Positions 30,655 to 43,487 of a stretch of DNA of 64,000 nucleotides are shown one piece after another. This DNA is from Shouchella rhizosphaerae (lineage in GTDB: Bacteria > Bacillota > Bacilli > Bacillales > Bacillaceae_D): contig NZ_FRBS01000010.1 of assembly GCF_900142675.1 (NCBI RefSeq), positions 1 to 64,000 of the forward strand, written 5' to 3'. The translations under genes and the position numbers were made by a program. How positions within the stretch are numbered: position 1 is the stretch's first letter; every line of letters starts with the position of its first letter. The notes below the pieces were generated by a model, which was not told the DNA's origin, ran no database searches, and was given only the letters and a program-made list of their open reading frames with translations.

Positions 30655-32733
30655 ATGGCAAGAGAATTCTCCTTAAAAGATACGCGTAATATCGGCATCA
30701 TGGCCCACATTGATGCCGGTAAAACGACGACAACAGAACGTATTTTGTTCTACACAGGTCGTGTGCACAAGATTGGTGAAACACACGAAGGTGCCTCCCA
30801 AATGGACTGGATGGAGCAAGAGCAAGAACGTGGCATTACGATCACGTCTGCGGCTACAACAGCTCAGTGGAAAGGCCACCGTATCAACATTATTGATACA
30901 CCTGGACACGTAGACTTTACGGTTGAAGTTGAACGTTCGTTACGTGTACTTGATGGAGCTGTTGCGGTACTTGACGCGCAATCAGGCGTTGAGCCGCAAA
31001 CAGAGACAGTATGGCGTCAAGCGACGACATACGGGGTGCCGCGTATTGTATTCATCAACAAAATGGATAAAACCGGTGCCGATTTCATGTATTCTGTAAG
31101 TACTTTGCGTGACCGTTTGCAGGCCAATGCACATCCAATCCAGTTGCCGATTGGCGCTGAAGACGATTTTGTCGGTTTTGTCGATTTGATCGAAATGCAA
31201 GCGCATATTTCGAAAGACGACTTAGGCCAAGATTGGGAAGTTACTGAAGTTCCTGCTGACTATAAAGACGAAGCGGAAAGCCTTCGTGAATCGTTGGTTG
31301 AAGCAGTAGCAGAATTAGACGAAGACCTCATGATGAAGTATCTAGAAGGCGAAGAATTAACAAAAGACGAACTAAAAGCGGCTATCCGCAAAGGAACTTG
31401 TAATGTTGAGTTCTACCCAGTCGTTTGTGGTACTGCCTTTAAGAACAAAGGGGTTCAAGCGCTTCTTGACGCAGTGCTTGACTACTTGCCATCACCGCTT
31501 GACGTCGCAGCAATCCGCGGCCAAGTCCCTGGAACAGACGAAGAAGTAACGCGTGAGCCTGGTGACGACCAACCGTTTGCCGCATTGGCTTTTAAAGTAA
31601 TGACGGATCCGTTTGTAGGGAAACTTACATTCTTCCGTGTTTACTCAGGTACGCTTAACTCTGGTTCCTATGTTCGTAATGCAACGAAAGACAAGCGTGA
31701 GCGTATCGGACGTATCCTGCAAATGCACGCAAACTCCCGTGAGGAAATTTCAACTGTTTACTCCGGCGATATTGCAGCTGCTGTTGGTTTGAAAGATACA
31801 ACAACTGGCGATACTCTATGCGACGAGAAAAATCTTGTTATTTTAGAGTCTATGGAATTTCCAGAGCCAGTTATCCATTTGTCTGTTGAGCCGAAATCAA
31901 AGGCCGACCAAGACAAAATGGGTATTGCGCTTGCAAAGCTTGCTGAAGAAGATCCGACTTTCAAAACATTTACGGACGAAGAGACGGGTGAAACGGTTAT
32001 TGGTGGTATGGGTGAACTTCACCTTGACATTATCGTTGACCGTCTACGCCGCGAGTTTAAAGTCGAAGCGAACGTTGGCGCGCCGCAAGTTTCTTACCGT
32101 GAAACAATCCGTACTGCTGCACAAGTGGAAGGAAAATTCGTTCGCCAATCTGGTGGACGCGGTCAGTTCGGACACGTTTGGGTCGAGTTCTCGCCAAACG
32201 AAGAAGGCGCTGGCTTTGAATTTGAAAACGCGATTGTCGGAGGCGTTGTTCCTCGTGAGTACATCCCATCCGTTCAAGCGGGTATTGAAGAAGCGTTGCA
32301 AAACGGTATGATTGCAGGCTATCCTGTCATCGACATTAAAGCAAAGCTTTATGACGGTTCATACCATGATGTCGACTCTTCTGAAATGGCCTTTAAGATC
32401 GCCGCTTCAATGGCGCTTAAAAACGCTAAGTCAAAATGTGACCCAGTTCTGCTTGAGCCGATTTCAAAAGTTGAAATTGTCGTCCCAGAAGAATACATGG
32501 GTGACATTATGGGTGACGTTACAGCACGCCGCGGCCGTGTCGAAGGCATGGAAGCACGTGGAAATGCGCAAGTTGTAAAAGCGTTTGTACCGCTTGCAGA
32601 AATGTTCGGTTATGCAACAAGCCTTCGTTCTCGTACGCAAGGACGTGGCACATACTCAATGGTTTTTGACCACTACGAAGAAGTGCCGAAGAGCATTGCC
32701 GAAGAAATTATCAAAAAACAAACGGGTGCTTAA
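30655..32733 (+). CDS. fusA: Elongation factor G
   Basis: EF-G drives translocation and ribosome recycling. The 692-residue protein has G1 [16 protein letters not shown]2 in [11 protein letters not shown]3 DTPGH and G4 NKMD within its GTPase domain, followed by domains II-V; domain IV ends with the conserved [14 protein letters not shown] stretch. AAGGAGA precedes the ATG. It follows rpsG by 38 bases in the str operon. Confidence 0.98.
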   Translation: MAREFSLKDTRNIGIMAHIDAGKTTTTERILFYTGRVHKIGETHEGASQMDWMEQEQERGITITSAATTAQWKGHRINIIDTPGHVDFTVEVERSLRVLDGAVAVLDAQSGVEPQTETVWRQATTYGVPRIVFINKMDKTGADFMYSVSTLRDRLQANAHPIQLPIGAEDDFVGFVDLIEMQAHISKDDLGQDWEVTEVPADYKDEAESLRESLVEAVAELDEDLMMKYLEGEELTKDELKAAIRKGTCNVEFYPVVCGTAFKNKGVQALLDAVLDYLPSPLDVAAIRGQVPGTDEEVTREPGDDQPFAALAFKVMTDPFVGKLTFFRVYSGTLNSGSYVRNATKDKRERIGRILQMHANSREEISTVYSGDIAAAVGLKDTTTGDTLCDEKNLVILESMEFPEPVIHLSVEPKSKADQDKMGIALAKLAEEDPTFKTFTDEETGETVIGGMGELHLDIIVDRLRREFKVEANVGAPQVSYRETIRTAAQVEGKFVRQSGGRGQFGHVWVEFSPNEEGAGFEFENAIVGGVVPREYIPSVQAGIEEALQNGMIAGYPVIDIKAKLYDGSYHDVDSSEMAFKIAASMALKNAKSKCDPVLLEPISKVEIVVPEEYMGDIMGDVTARRGRVEGMEARGNAQVVKAFVPLAEMFGYATSLRSRTQGRGTYSMVFDHYEEVPKSIAEEIIKKQTGA

Positions 32734-32777
32734 TTACTTCTCGTTGTTTTGCGACATTTTTTGTTGTAAGCTAGGGG

Positions 32778-32812
32778 AGGAATAGGCTGTCCATTCAGCC
32801 GTCCTTTCTTAT
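32778..32812 (+). terminator. Weak hairpin between fusA and tuf
   Basis: AGGA...GGCTG pairs with CAGCC...TCCT and ends in TTTCTTATT. A TTGACA follows directly (32812-32817) but without a convincing -10, so whether tuf has its own promoter here is unclear. Confidence 0.4.
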
Positions 32813-32854
32813 TGACATAAAATCAAATCCGTATTTAAGGGAGGAAAATGACTC

Positions 32855-34045
32855 ATGGCAAAAGAAAAATTCGACCGCTCCAAAACACATGCCAACATTG
32901 GTACAATTGGACACGTTGACCATGGTAAAACAACTCTAACAGCTGCAATTACAACTGTACTTGCAAAGCGTTCTGGTAAAGGCCAAGCAATGGCATATGA
33001 CGCAATCGACGGTGCTCCAGAAGAGCGCGAGCGTGGTATCACCATTTCAACAGCACACGTTGAATATGAAACAGACTCTCGTCACTATGCACACGTTGAC
33101 TGCCCAGGCCACGCTGACTATGTTAAAAACATGATCACTGGTGCTGCGCAAATGGACGGCGGTATCCTAGTTGTATCTGCTGCTGACGGCCCAATGCCAC
33201 AAACTCGTGAGCACATCTTGCTTTCTCGTAACGTAGGTGTTCCTTACCTTGTTGTATTCCTAAACAAATGCGACATGGTAGATGACGAAGAACTTCTTGA
33301 GCTCGTTGAAATGGAAGTACGTGACCTTCTTTCTGAGTACGACTTCCCTGGCGACGATGTTCCTGTTATCCAAGGTTCTGCTCTTAAAGCTCTTCAAGGT
33401 GAAGCTGAGTGGGAAGAAAAAATCATCGAATTGATGAATGCAGTTGATGAGTACATCCCAACTCCAGAACGCGACAAAGACAAACCATTTATGATGCCAG
33501 TTGAGGACGTATTCTCTATCACTGGTCGTGGTACAGTTGCGACTGGCCGTGTAGAGCGTGGCCAATTGAATGTTGGCGACACGGTTGAAATTCTTGGTAT
33601 CAACGAAGAGAAAAAATCTACAACTGTTACAGGTGTAGAAATGTTCCGTAAGCTTCTTGACTATGCAGAAGCTGGTGACAACATTGGTGCGCTTCTTCGT
33701 GGCGTTTCCCGTGAAGAAATCCAACGTGGCCAAGTGCTTGCAAAACCAGGCACAATCACGCCGCACACAAAGTTCACTGCTGAAGTGTATGTCCTTTCTA
33801 AAGACGAGGGTGGACGTCATACGCCATTCTTCTCTAACTATCGTCCACAATTCTATTTCCGTACAACGGACGTAACTGGCGTTGTACACCTTCCAGAAGG
33901 AACGGAAATGGTTATGCCTGGCGATAACACTGAAATGACAGTTGAACTAATTGCGCCTATCGCAATTGAAGAAGGTACACGCTTCTCTATCCGTGAAGGC
34001 GGACGTACTGTTGGTTCAGGCGTTGTTTCTACTATTACTGAATAA
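32855..34045 (+). CDS. tuf: Elongation factor Tu
   Basis: EF-Tu delivers aminoacyl-tRNA to the ribosome. The 396-residue product has G1 [12 protein letters not shown]2 [13 protein letters not shown]3 DCPGHADY and G4 NKCD, then beta-barrel domains II and III. AGGGAGGAAAA precedes the ATG. Codon choice is more restricted and T-ending than in neighbours such as radA, as expected for a very highly expressed gene. A strong terminator follows. Confidence 0.98.
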   Translation: MAKEKFDRSKTHANIGTIGHVDHGKTTLTAAITTVLAKRSGKGQAMAYDAIDGAPEERERGITISTAHVEYETDSRHYAHVDCPGHADYVKNMITGAAQMDGGILVVSAADGPMPQTREHILLSRNVGVPYLVVFLNKCDMVDDEELLELVEMEVRDLLSEYDFPGDDVPVIQGSALKALQGEAEWEEKIIELMNAVDEYIPTPERDKDKPFMMPVEDVFSITGRGTVATGRVERGQLNVGDTVEILGINEEKKSTTVTGVEMFRKLLDYAEAGDNIGALLRGVSREEIQRGQVLAKPGTITPHTKFTAEVYVLSKDEGGRHTPFFSNYRPQFYFRTTDVTGVVHLPEGTEMVMPGDNTEMTVELIAPIAIEEGTRFSIREGGRTVGSGVVSTITE

Positions 34046-34061
34046 GCTGATGCTTATGCCA

Positions 34062-34096
34062 AAAAGAGGACGGTTATCGATCGTCCTCTTTTGTTT
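34062..34096 (+). terminator. Terminator after tuf
   Basis: AAAAGAGGACG / CGTCCTCTTTT is a perfect 11-bp stem followed by GTTTT. Confidence 0.92.
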
Positions 34097-34117
34097 TATG
34101 TTTTTTTCTTGAATCCC

Positions 34118-34146
34118 TTGCGTTCATTGGCCTAAATCTATATAAT
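34118..34146 (+). promoter_or_regulatory. Main promoter of the S10 operon
   Basis: TTGCGT (34118-34123), a 17-base spacer and a perfect TATAAT (34141-34146), about 190 bases before rpsJ. Confidence 0.82.
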
Positions 34147-34151
34147 AGTAG

Positions 34152-34644
<493 letters not shown>

Positions 34645-34681
34645 GACTATATAAAACGAACAATAGTAGGAGGTGTAACGG

Positions 34682-35302
34682 ATGACCAAAGGAATCTTAG
34701 GTAGAAAAATCGGTATGACTCAAGTGTTTGCAGAAAACGGAGAAGTCATTCCAGTAACAGTAATTGAAGCAGAACCAAATATTGTCCTTCAAAAGAAGAC
34801 AGTGGAATCTGATGGCTACGAGGCGATTCAGATCGGTTTTGCTGATGCGAAAAAGCCGAACAAACCAGCTACTGGCCATGCCGCTAAAGCTGAAACGGCT
34901 CCTAAGCGCTTCATTAAGGAAATCCGTGGCGTTAATCTTGACGAAGTTGAAGTAGGTCAAGCGATTAACGTAACAACATTTGCAGCAGGAGATCTTGTTG
35001 ACGTAACAGGAACATCTAAAGGGAAAGGGTTCCAAGGCGCGATCAAACGCCATAACCAATCCCGTGGACCAATGTCACACGGCTCTCGTTACCACCGTCG
35101 TCCAGGTTCAATGGGCCCTGTAGCGCCAAACCGTGTATTTAAAGGAAAAGCGCTTCCTGGCCGTATGGGCGGAGAACAAATTACAATGCAAAACCTTGAG
35201 ATCGTTCGCGTTGACGAAGAGCGCAACTTGCTTCTCGTTAAAGGCAACGTACCAGGGGCTAAGAAAAGCTATGTAACTGTACAATCTGCAGTTAAGGCGT
35301 AA
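34682..35302 (+). CDS. rplC: 50S ribosomal protein L3
   Basis: L3 is an early assembly protein reaching the peptidyl-transferase centre. The 206-residue product begins [20 protein letters not shown]; the extended loop near the centre contains [21 protein letters not shown] and RRPGSMG. The ribosome site AGGAGGTG is 8 bases before the ATG. No change at known linezolid/tiamulin-associated positions was obvious. Confidence 0.97.
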   Translation: MTKGILGRKIGMTQVFAENGEVIPVTVIEAEPNIVLQKKTVESDGYEAIQIGFADAKKPNKPATGHAAKAETAPKRFIKEIRGVNLDEVEVGQAINVTTFAAGDLVDVTGTSKGKGFQGAIKRHNQSRGPMSHGSRYHRRPGSMGPVAPNRVFKGKALPGRMGGEQITMQNLEIVRVDEERNLLLVKGNVPGAKKSYVTVQSAVKA

Positions 35303-35326
35303 CGCTTAAGAAAGGAGGCCATTCGA

Positions 35327-35950
35327 ATGCCGAAAGTATCACTTTTTAACCAAACAGGTTCACAAGTAGGAGAGATCGAACTAGCGGACAACGTTTTTGG
35401 TGTTGAGCCAAATGAAAGTGTCTTACATGACGCGGTTGTTATGCAACAAGCATCTCTTCGTCAAGGTACACACAAAACAAAAGGCCGTTCAGAAGTTCGC
35501 GGCGGCGGAAGAAAGCCATGGCGTCAAAAAGGAACTGGGCGTGCTCGTCAAGGTTCCATTCGCAGCCCACAATGGGTTGGCGGTGGCGTAGTATTTGGCC
35601 CAACACCGCGCAGCTATAGCTATAAACTGCCGAAGAAAGTTCGTCGTCTTGCTATTAAATCAGCGCTTTCATCTAAAGTGAAAGACTCAGAGTTGGTTGT
35701 ACTAGATGACTTGAAATTAGAAGCAATCAAAACGAAAGCTATGAAGGACGTGCTTGCAAGCCTTTCTGTAGATTCAAAAGCACTCGTTGTAACAGCTGAC
35801 TACAACGAAAATGTTGCTTTGTCTGCACGGAACTTGCCAGGGATCACGTTCCTTACAGCCGACGGCGTGAACGTACTTGACTTGCTTAAACATGACAAGC
35901 TTGTCATCACTAAAGACGCAGTCGAAAAGGTAGAGGAGGTGCTTGCGTAA
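35327..35950 (+). CDS. rplD: 50S ribosomal protein L4
   Basis: L4 helps form the exit-tunnel constriction. The 207-residue product begins [19 protein letters not shown]; its extended loop has [19 protein letters not shown], the tunnel segment linked to macrolide response. AAGGAGG precedes the ATG. Its stop shares one base with the rplW start. Confidence 0.97.
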   Translation: MPKVSLFNQTGSQVGEIELADNVFGVEPNESVLHDAVVMQQASLRQGTHKTKGRSEVRGGGRKPWRQKGTGRARQGSIRSPQWVGGGVVFGPTPRSYSYKLPKKVRRLAIKSALSSKVKDSELVVLDDLKLEAIKTKAMKDVLASLSVDSKALVVTADYNENVALSARNLPGITFLTADGVNVLDLLKHDKLVITKDAVEKVEEVLA

Positions 35951-36237
35951 TGTCAAACGCACGTGATATCATTAAGCGCCCTGTCATTACTGAACGTTCT
36001 ACTGAACTGATGGAAGACAAAAAATACACGTTTGAAGTTGACGTCCGCGCCAACAAAACGCAAATCAAAGATGCTATTGAAGAAATCTTTGAAGTGAAAG
36101 TGACAAACGTTAACACAGTAAATTATAAAGGGAAAGCGAAGCGTTTCGGACGCTACACGGGCTTTACCCCTAAACGCAAAAAAGCAATTGTTCAGCTTTC
36201 TGCTGACAGTAAAGAACTAGACTTCTTTGAAGTGTAA
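35950..36237 (+). CDS. rplW: 50S ribosomal protein L23
   Basis: L23 sits at the tunnel exit and docks trigger factor and SRP. The 95-residue product begins [20 protein letters not shown] and contains [20 protein letters not shown]. The ribosome site AGAGGAGGT lies in the end of rplD; the one-base overlap suggests coupling. Confidence 0.96.
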   Translation: MSNARDIIKRPVITERSTELMEDKKYTFEVDVRANKTQIKDAIEEIFEVKVTNVNTVNYKGKAKRFGRYTGFTPKRKKAIVQLSADSKELDFFEV

Positions 36238-36265
36238 GTAACAAGAGAAGGAGGGAATCACAAAA

Positions 36266-37096
36266 ATGGCAATTAAAAAGTATAAACCGACCAGTGCCGG
36301 CCGTCGTAATATGAGCGTATCTGACTTTGCGGAAATTACGACTGACAAGCCGGAAAAGTCGTTGCTTGCTCCTTTGCATAAAAAAGGCGGACGCAACAAC
36401 CAAGGTCGTTTAACTGTACGTCACCAAGGTGGCGGCCATAAACGTCAATATCGTGTTATCGACTTTAAACGCAACAAAGATGGAATTCCGGGCCGCGTTG
36501 CCACGATCGAATACGATCCAAACCGTTCCGCGAATATCGCTTTAATCAACTATGCCGATGGCGAGAAGCGTTACATTCTAGCGCCTAAAGGCCTAACAGT
36601 TGGCACTGTTATCGTGTCCGGTCCTGATGCCGACATTAAAACAGGTAACGCATTGCCGTTAGCGAATATTCCAGTAGGTACAGTGATCCACAATATCGAG
36701 CTTCGTCCAGGAAAAGGCGGCCAGCTAGTCCGTTCAGCAGGCACAGAAGCCCAGCTTCTTGGTAAGGAAGGCGATTATGCCCTTGTTCGTTTGAACTCAG
36801 GGGAAACACGCTACATTTTATCTACTTGCCGCGCTACAATTGGCCAAGTCGGGAATGTTGAGCATGAACTGATTAACATCGGTAAAGCTGGACGTTCGCG
36901 TTGGAAAGGCATCCGCCCAACTGTGCGTGGTTCTGTTATGAACCCTAACGATCACCCGCATGGCGGTGGTGAAGGAAAAGCGCCAATTGGCCGTCCGTCA
37001 CCAATGTCACCATGGGGCAAACCAACGCTTGGTTACAAAACACGTAAGAAAAACAAACACTCCGACAAGTACATTGTTCGCCGTCGTAAAAAATAA
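36266..37096 (+). CDS. rplB: 50S ribosomal protein L2
   Basis: L2 supports peptidyl-transferase activity and subunit joining. The 276-residue product begins [20 protein letters not shown]; the C-terminal signature [20 protein letters not shown] contains the conserved histidine. AGAAGGAGGG precedes the ATG. rpsS follows after about 60 bases. Confidence 0.97.
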   Translation: MAIKKYKPTSAGRRNMSVSDFAEITTDKPEKSLLAPLHKKGGRNNQGRLTVRHQGGGHKRQYRVIDFKRNKDGIPGRVATIEYDPNRSANIALINYADGEKRYILAPKGLTVGTVIVSGPDADIKTGNALPLANIPVGTVIHNIELRPGKGGQLVRSAGTEAQLLGKEGDYALVRLNSGETRYILSTCRATIGQVGNVEHELINIGKAGRSRWKGIRPTVRGSVMNPNDHPHGGGEGKAPIGRPSPMSPWGKPTLGYKTRKKNKHSDKYIVRRRKK

Positions 37097-37156
37097 CGTG
37101 GTTTGCCTGCGGTTCTCACGCAGAACCGTGGACGAATCCCGAAAGGAGGAACATAC

Positions 37157-37432
37157 ATGGGCCGTAGTTTGAAAAAAGGACCTTTCGTTGATGGTCATCT
37201 CATGAAAAAAGTAGAAGCATTAAACGCAACAAACGACAAGAAAGTCGTGAAGACTTGGTCTCGTCGTTCAACGATTTTCCCTGATTTTATCGGCCACACG
37301 TTTGCTGTCTATGATGGCCGCAAGCATGTACCGGTTTACGTTTCTGAAGATATGGTTGGTCACAAACTTGGCGAATTTGCCCCTACTCGTACGTACAAAG
37401 GGCATGCCGCTGATAAGAAAACAAGACGCTAA
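37157..37432 (+). CDS. rpsS: 30S ribosomal protein S19
   Basis: S19 is a 30S head protein that contacts the A-site finger. The 91-residue product begins [20 protein letters not shown] and carries [19 protein letters not shown] and [17 protein letters not shown] 37157 follows AAAGGAGGAACAT; a longer in-frame start at 37103 lies before that site and is not conserved. Confidence 0.96.
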
Positions 37433-37455
37433 GTAAGGAAGGAGGACCTTTTCTC

Positions 37456-37800
37456 ATGGAACAAGCTAAAGCTGTTGCGAAGCAAGTCCGCATAGCGCCT
37501 CGCAAAGTCCGTCTTGTGATCGATCTTATTCGTGGTAAGCAAGTCGGTGAAGCCATCGCTATTTTAAAACACACGCCTAAAGCTGCTTCTCCAGTAGTTG
37601 AAAAGCTTTTAAATTCGGCAATTGCGAACGCTGAGCACAACTATGAAATGGAGCCAAACAATCTCGTAATATCTGAAGCGTACGTGAACGAAGGCGTAAC
37701 GCTGAAACGTTTCCGCCCTCGCGCACAAGGCCGCGCTAGCCGGATCAATAAACGCACAAGCCATATTACATTGGTTGTAACAGAAAAGAAGGAGGGATAA
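37456..37800 (+). CDS. rplV: 50S ribosomal protein L22
   Basis: L22 lines the exit tunnel opposite L4. The 114-residue product begins [20 protein letters not shown]; the tunnel hairpin near the end reads [20 protein letters not shown], with no insertion or deletion of the macrolide-resistance kind. AAGGAGGA lies about 11 bases before the ATG. rpsC starts 3 bases after its stop. Confidence 0.97.
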
Positions 37801-37803
37801 CAT

Positions 37804-39096
<1,293 letters not shown>

Positions 39097-39111
39097 AGGA
39101 GGGTTTGCTGC

Positions 39112-39372
39112 ATGGACCGCAACCAGCGTAAAGTTTACCAAGGGCGTGTCGTTTCTGATAAAATGGATAAAACCATCACTGTACTCGTTGAAACGTATAA
39201 AAAAGACCGCCTTTACGGAAAACGCGTAAAATACTCAAAGAAATTTAAAGCGCATGATGAACAAAACACTGCAAAAGTAGGCGACATTGTCCGCATTATG
39301 GAAACACGCCCGCTTTCAAAAGATAAACGTTTCCGTTTAGTAGAGATCGTCGAAGAAGCGATCATCATTTGA
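39112..39372 (+). CDS. rpsQ: 30S ribosomal protein S17
   Basis: S17 is a primary 16S-binding OB-fold protein. The 86-residue product begins [20 protein letters not shown] and has [20 protein letters not shown] and [16 protein letters not shown], the family signature. AAAGGAGGGT precedes the ATG by about 8 bases. Confidence 0.96.
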   Translation: MDRNQRKVYQGRVVSDKMDKTITVLVETYKKDRLYGKRVKYSKKFKAHDEQNTAKVGDIVRIMETRPLSKDKRFRLVEIVEEAIII

Positions 39373-39403
39373 CAATGCGTCCGTTGAAGGGAGGTAAAAC
39401 TGA

Positions 39404-39772
39404 ATGATCCAACAAGAAAGCCGCTTAAAAGTCGCCGACAACTCTGGGGCCCGTGAAGTGCTCTGCATTAAAGTGCTAGGTGGCTCTGGGCGTAAGATAG
39501 CGAACATTGGCGATGTCATTGTTTGTTCGGTAAAAGAAGCAACACCAGGGGGCGTTGTCAAGAAAGGCGACGTTGTAAAAGCTGTAATCGTTCGTTCAAA
39601 AAGTGGTGTACGCCGCAATGATGGTTCTTACATCAAGTTTGACGAAAACGCAGCAGTCATTGTCCGTGACGACAAAAGCCCGCGCGGAACTCGTATCTTT
39701 GGACCAGTTGCACGTGAACTTCGTGACAACCAGTTCATGAAAATCGTTTCTCTTGCTCCAGAAGTTCTTTAA
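39404..39772 (+). CDS. rplN: 50S ribosomal protein L14
   Basis: L14 contributes to inter-subunit bridges and binds the silencing factor RsfS. The 122-residue product begins [20 protein letters not shown] and contains [20 protein letters not shown] and [27 protein letters not shown] precedes the ATG. It starts the spc-type part of the cluster. Confidence 0.97.
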   Translation: MIQQESRLKVADNSGAREVLCIKVLGGSGRKIANIGDVIVCSVKEATPGGVVKKGDVVKAVIVRSKSGVRRNDGSYIKFDENAAVIVRDDKSPRGTRIFGPVARELRDNQFMKIVSLAPEVL

Positions 39773-39812
39773 GCAGAGAATTGATGAACTAAGCTGAAGG
39801 AGGTGCCATTGT

Positions 39813-40121
39813 ATGCATGTCAAAAAAGGCGACAAAGTCGTTGTCATTACAGGCAAAGACAAAGGGAAGCAAGGGACGGTACTAGAAGCTTACCCGAAAA
39901 AAAGCCGTGTGCTCGTTGAAGGTGTAAACATGGTGAAAAAACACGCCAAGCCGTCGCAAGACAACCCACAAGGCGGAATTCTAAACCAAGAAGCACCGAT
40001 CCACTCTTCCAATGTCATGCTTGTTGATCCAAAGACAGGTGAACGCACTCGAGTGGGCTACAAAGAAGAAAACGGCAAAAAAGTACGCGTTGCAAAAAAA
40101 TCTGGCGAAATCATCAAGTAG
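39813..40121 (+). CDS. rplX: 50S ribosomal protein L24
   Basis: L24 is an assembly initiator with a KOW motif. The 102-residue product begins [20 protein letters not shown] (KOW at about 6-32), followed by [20 protein letters not shown]. The ribosome site is GAAGGAGGTG. rplE follows after a short gap. Confidence 0.96.
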   Translation: MHVKKGDKVVVITGKDKGKQGTVLEAYPKKSRVLVEGVNMVKKHAKPSQDNPQGGILNQEAPIHSSNVMLVDPKTGERTRVGYKEENGKKVRVAKKSGEIIK

Positions 40122-40148
40122 TCAGTGTGTGAAAGGAGGACCATTTCA

Positions 40149-40688
40149 ATGAATCGTTTAAAAGAGAAATACCAAAACGAAATCGTTTCTTCTCTAACAG
40201 AGAAGTTTAATTACCCATCTGTAATGGCTGTGCCAAAGATTGAAAAAATTGTTGTCAACATGGGCATTGGCGATGCCGTTCAAAATGCGAAAGTGCTCGA
40301 CAAAGCCGTTGAAGAACTGCAAGCGATCACTGGTCAAAAGCCTGTCATTACAAAAGCAAAAAAATCGATTGCGGGCTTTAAACTCCGTGAAGGTATGCCA
40401 ATCGGTGCAAAAGTAACATTGCGTGGCGAGCGCATGTATGACTTCTTGGATAAATTAGTATCTGTTTCATTGCCACGTGTTCGCGACTTCCGCGGTGTAT
40501 CCAAAAAAGCGTTTGATGGTCGCGGAAATTACACGCTCGGCGTGAGAGAGCAACTTATTTTCCCTGAGATTGATTACGATAAAGTCGATAAAGTCCGCGG
40601 GATGGACATTGTCATCGTCACAACTGCGAAAACAGACGAAGAAGCGCGTGAATTACTTACTCAAGTAGGCATGCCGTTCCAAAAATAA
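40149..40688 (+). CDS. rplE: 50S ribosomal protein L5
   Basis: L5 binds 5S rRNA in the central protuberance. The 179-residue product begins [20 protein letters not shown] at ATG 40149, after GAAAGGAGGACC; a longer in-frame start at 40125 lies before that site. [20 protein letters not shown] and [20 protein letters not shown] are conserved. Confidence 0.96.
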   Translation: MNRLKEKYQNEIVSSLTEKFNYPSVMAVPKIEKIVVNMGIGDAVQNAKVLDKAVEELQAITGQKPVITKAKKSIAGFKLREGMPIGAKVTLRGERMYDFLDKLVSVSLPRVRDFRGVSKKAFDGRGNYTLGVREQLIFPEIDYDKVDKVRGMDIVIVTTAKTDEEARELLTQVGMPFQK

Positions 40689-40898
<210 letters not shown>

Positions 40899-40924
40899 AA
40901 ACGATTGGAAGGAGGTAATTATCA

Positions 40925-41323
40925 ATGGTCATGACTGATCCAATTGCAGATATGCTGACACGTATTCGTAATGCGAACCTTGTACGCCATGAAAAACTAG
41001 AACTGCCGGCCTCTATGCTTAAAAAAGAGATTGCCGATATTCTTAAGCGCGAGGGCTTCATCCGCGATTACGAATTCATCGAAGACAATAAACAAGGTGT
41101 AATCCGTATCTTCCTTAAATACGGCCCATCTAACGAACGTGTAATTACTGGGTTGAAGCGTATTTCAAAACCTGGATTGCGCGTATACGCAAAATCAACT
41201 GAACTTCCACGTGTTCTTGGTGGCTTAGGCATAGCGCTTGTTTCAACTTCAAAAGGCGTTTTGACCGACAAAGAAGCACGTCAACAACAAGTCGGCGGAG
41301 AAGTGCTCGCTTACGTTTGGTAA
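40925..41323 (+). CDS. rpsH: 30S ribosomal protein S8
   Basis: S8 binds helix 21 of 16S rRNA and is the spc-operon autorepressor in many bacteria. The 132-residue product begins [20 protein letters not shown] and ends with [21 protein letters not shown]-type residues. The ribosome site GGAAGGAGGT is 10 bases before the ATG. Confidence 0.97.
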   Translation: MVMTDPIADMLTRIRNANLVRHEKLELPASMLKKEIADILKREGFIRDYEFIEDNKQGVIRIFLKYGPSNERVITGLKRISKPGLRVYAKSTELPRVLGGLGIALVSTSKGVLTDKEARQQQVGGEVLAYVW

Positions 41324-41353
41324 GTAGCTTTAAATGAATGGAGGTGGACATAA

Positions 41354-41890
41354 ATGTCTCGCGTAGGTAAAAAACCTGTCATTATTCCTGATGGCGTCAC
41401 AGTTACATTCGACGGAAACCTTTGCACTGTCAAAGGTCCAAAAGGTGAATTAAGCCGTGAGCTTCACCCGGATATTAAGATTACTGTTGAGGGCAACGAA
41501 ATTACATTTGAACGCCCATCTGACCATAAAGAGCACCGTGCTCTTCACGGAACGATGCGTGCGCTTGTAAACAACATGGTTGAAGGTGTAACAAAAGGAT
41601 TTGAACGCGCGCTAGAACTGAACGGTGTCGGTTACCGTGCTTCCAAATCTGGCAACAAGCTTGTGCTTAACGTTGGTTACTCTCACCCAGTTGAAATCAC
41701 TCCTGAAGAAGGCCTTGAAATCGAAGTTCCTTCCAATACGAAAGTGGTTGTAAAAGGAATCAACAAAGAACGAGTTGGGGCGCTTGCATCAAACATTCGC
41801 GCTGTGCGTCTGCCTGAACCTTACAAAGGCAAAGGAATTCGTTATGAAGGCGAATATGTGCGTCGCAAAGAAGGCAAAACTGGTAAATAA
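41354..41890 (+). CDS. rplF: 50S ribosomal protein L6
   Basis: L6 lies near the sarcin-ricin loop and factor site. The 178-residue product has two similar domains; it begins [20 protein letters not shown] and ends with [20 protein letters not shown], the family signature. GGAGGT precedes the ATG. Confidence 0.97.
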   Translation: MSRVGKKPVIIPDGVTVTFDGNLCTVKGPKGELSRELHPDIKITVEGNEITFERPSDHKEHRALHGTMRALVNNMVEGVTKGFERALELNGVGYRASKSGNKLVLNVGYSHPVEITPEEGLEIEVPSNTKVVVKGINKERVGALASNIRAVRLPEPYKGKGIRYEGEYVRRKEGKTGK

Positions 41891-41920
41891 TTAGTTTCGT
41901 ATAGAAAGGAATGACGTCTC

Positions 41921-42283
41921 ATGATTACGAAGCCTAACAAAAATGCAGGCCGTAAGAAAAGACACGCTCACGTACGCCGCACACTAAGCGGTACGCCGCA
42001 GCGTCCACGTTTGAACGTATTCCGTTCTTCTAAGCACATTTACGCTCAGCTTATTGATGATGTGAATGGCGTAACTCTTGCACAAGCTTCTACGCTTGAC
42101 AAAGAGTTGGGGCTTGAGAACGGCGGCAATAAAGAAGCTGCGCGTAAAGTCGGCGAACTTGTAGGAAAACGTGCGGTTGATGCGGGATTCGAATCAGTGG
42201 TCTTTGATCGTGGAGGCTACTTATATCACGGCCGTATTGCTGAGCTGGCTGATGGTGCTCGCGAAGCTGGCCTTAAATTCTAA
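41921..42283 (+). CDS. rplR: 50S ribosomal protein L18
   Basis: L18 binds 5S rRNA with L5. The 120-residue product begins [20 protein letters not shown], has [20 protein letters not shown], and ends [20 protein letters not shown] plus a short tail. AAAGGAATG is the ribosome site. rpsE follows after 24 bases. Confidence 0.97.
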   Translation: MITKPNKNAGRKKRHAHVRRTLSGTPQRPRLNVFRSSKHIYAQLIDDVNGVTLAQASTLDKELGLENGGNKEAARKVGELVGKRAVDAGFESVVFDRGGYLYHGRIAELADGAREAGLKF

Positions 42284-42307
42284 TTACGAAGGAGGGAAAC
42301 ATCGTAT

Positions 42308-42808
42308 ATGCGTTCTATCGATCCAAACACATTGGAACTTGAAGAAAAAGTTGTCACAATCAACCGTGTTGCAAAAGTGGTTAAAGGTGGACGCCGTTTT
42401 CGTTTTGCCGCGCTTGTTGTCGTAGGCGACAAAAACGGACACGTCGGTTTTGGAATGGGGAAAGCACAAGAAGTGCCTGAAGCCATTCGTAAAGCTGTAG
42501 AAGATGCAAAGAAAAACTTAATTGAAGTGCCGATCGTTAATACAACGATTCCACACCAAATTGTTGGGCGTTTTGGTGCGGGTCGCGTATTTTTGAAGCC
42601 AGCCTCTGAAGGTACTGGCGTTATCGCTGGCGGTCCTGTACGTGCTGTGCTTGAACTCGCTGGCATCGGTGACGTCCTTTCCAAATCTCTTGGCTCAAGC
42701 AACCCGATCAACATGGTTCGCGCTACTATAACTGGCCTAACAAACTTGAAGCGTGCTGAAGAAGTAGCGAAACTACGTGGCAAATCCGTAGAAGAACTGT
42801 TAGGTTAA
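42308..42808 (+). CDS. rpsE: 30S ribosomal protein S5
   Basis: S5 supports translational accuracy. The 166-residue product begins [20 protein letters not shown]; the dsRBD-like N-domain has [20 protein letters not shown], whose loop is the spectinomycin region and appears wild type, and the C-domain has [29 protein letters not shown] lies about 12 bases before the ATG. Confidence 0.97.
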   Translation: MRSIDPNTLELEEKVVTINRVAKVVKGGRRFRFAALVVVGDKNGHVGFGMGKAQEVPEAIRKAVEDAKKNLIEVPIVNTTIPHQIVGRFGAGRVFLKPASEGTGVIAGGPVRAVLELAGIGDVLSKSLGSSNPINMVRATITGLTNLKRAEEVAKLRGKSVEELLG

Positions 42809-42821
42809 GGGAGGGATTACG

Positions 42822-43010
42822 ATGGCGAAGAAATTAGAAATCACCCTTACACGTAGCTTGATTGGCCGCCCAAGCGATCAACGCGTGACAGTAAATACGC
42901 TTGGTTTGCGTAAATTGCACCAAACGGTCGTACAAGAAGATAATGCAGCGATCCGCGGAATGGTAAACAAAGTTAAACATTTGATTACTGTTAATGAGAT
43001 CGACGCGTAA
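42822..43010 (+). CDS. rpmD: 50S ribosomal protein L30
   Basis: L30 is a 62-residue large-subunit protein, starting [20 protein letters not shown] with the signature [20 protein letters not shown]. It follows rpsE by 13 bases; AAGGGAGGG is its ribosome site. Confidence 0.96.
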   Translation: MAKKLEITLTRSLIGRPSDQRVTVNTLGLRKLHQTVVQEDNAAIRGMVNKVKHLITVNEIDA

Positions 43011-43046
43011 ATAGATCATTTTTCATAACGAGGAGGTGTAGGAAGC

Positions 43047-43487
43047 ATGAAACTTCACGAACTACAACCAGCAGAAGGTTCACGCAAAGTCCGCAATCGT
43101 GTAGGTCGCGGTATCGGGTCTGGCAACGGAAAAACGGCAGGCAAAGGCCACAAAGGGCAAAAAGCCCGTTCAGGCGGCGGCGTTCGTCCTGGATTTGAAG
43201 GTGGGCAAAACCCACTTTATCGCCGTTTGCCAAAACGTGGATTCACGAACATTCACCGTAAAGAGTATACAGTTGTGAACCTAGACGTGCTGAATCGTTT
43301 TGAAGCTGGCACAGAAGTGACTCCAGAACTTCTTATTGAAACGAAAACGGTAAAAAATGTTAAGCACGGCATTAAAGTGCTGGGCAATGGCAACCTAGAC
43401 AAAAACTTGACTGTAAAAGCTCATAAGTTCTCTGCATCTGCAGTAAAAGCAATTGAGGCTGCTGGCGGAAAAACCGAGGTGGTTTAA
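43047..43487 (+). CDS. rplO: 50S ribosomal protein L15
   Basis: L15 is a late assembly protein with a long N-terminal extension. The 146-residue product begins [20 protein letters not shown], followed by a Gly/Lys-rich tail [20 protein letters not shown] and [27 protein letters not shown] precedes the ATG. The last base is shared with the secY start (TAATG). Confidence 0.97.
   Translation: MKLHELQPAEGSRKVRNRVGRGIGSGNGKTAGKGHKGQKARSGGGVRPGFEGGQNPLYRRLPKRGFTNIHRKEYTVVNLDVLNRFEAGTEVTPELLIETKTVKNVKHGIKVLGNGNLDKNLTVKAHKFSASAVKAIEAAGGKTEVV

Noticed and set aside
33260-33889. 209-codon - strand frame inside tuf
   Set aside because: Antisense to a highly biased gene; composition is Cys/Phe-rich nonsense with no motif.
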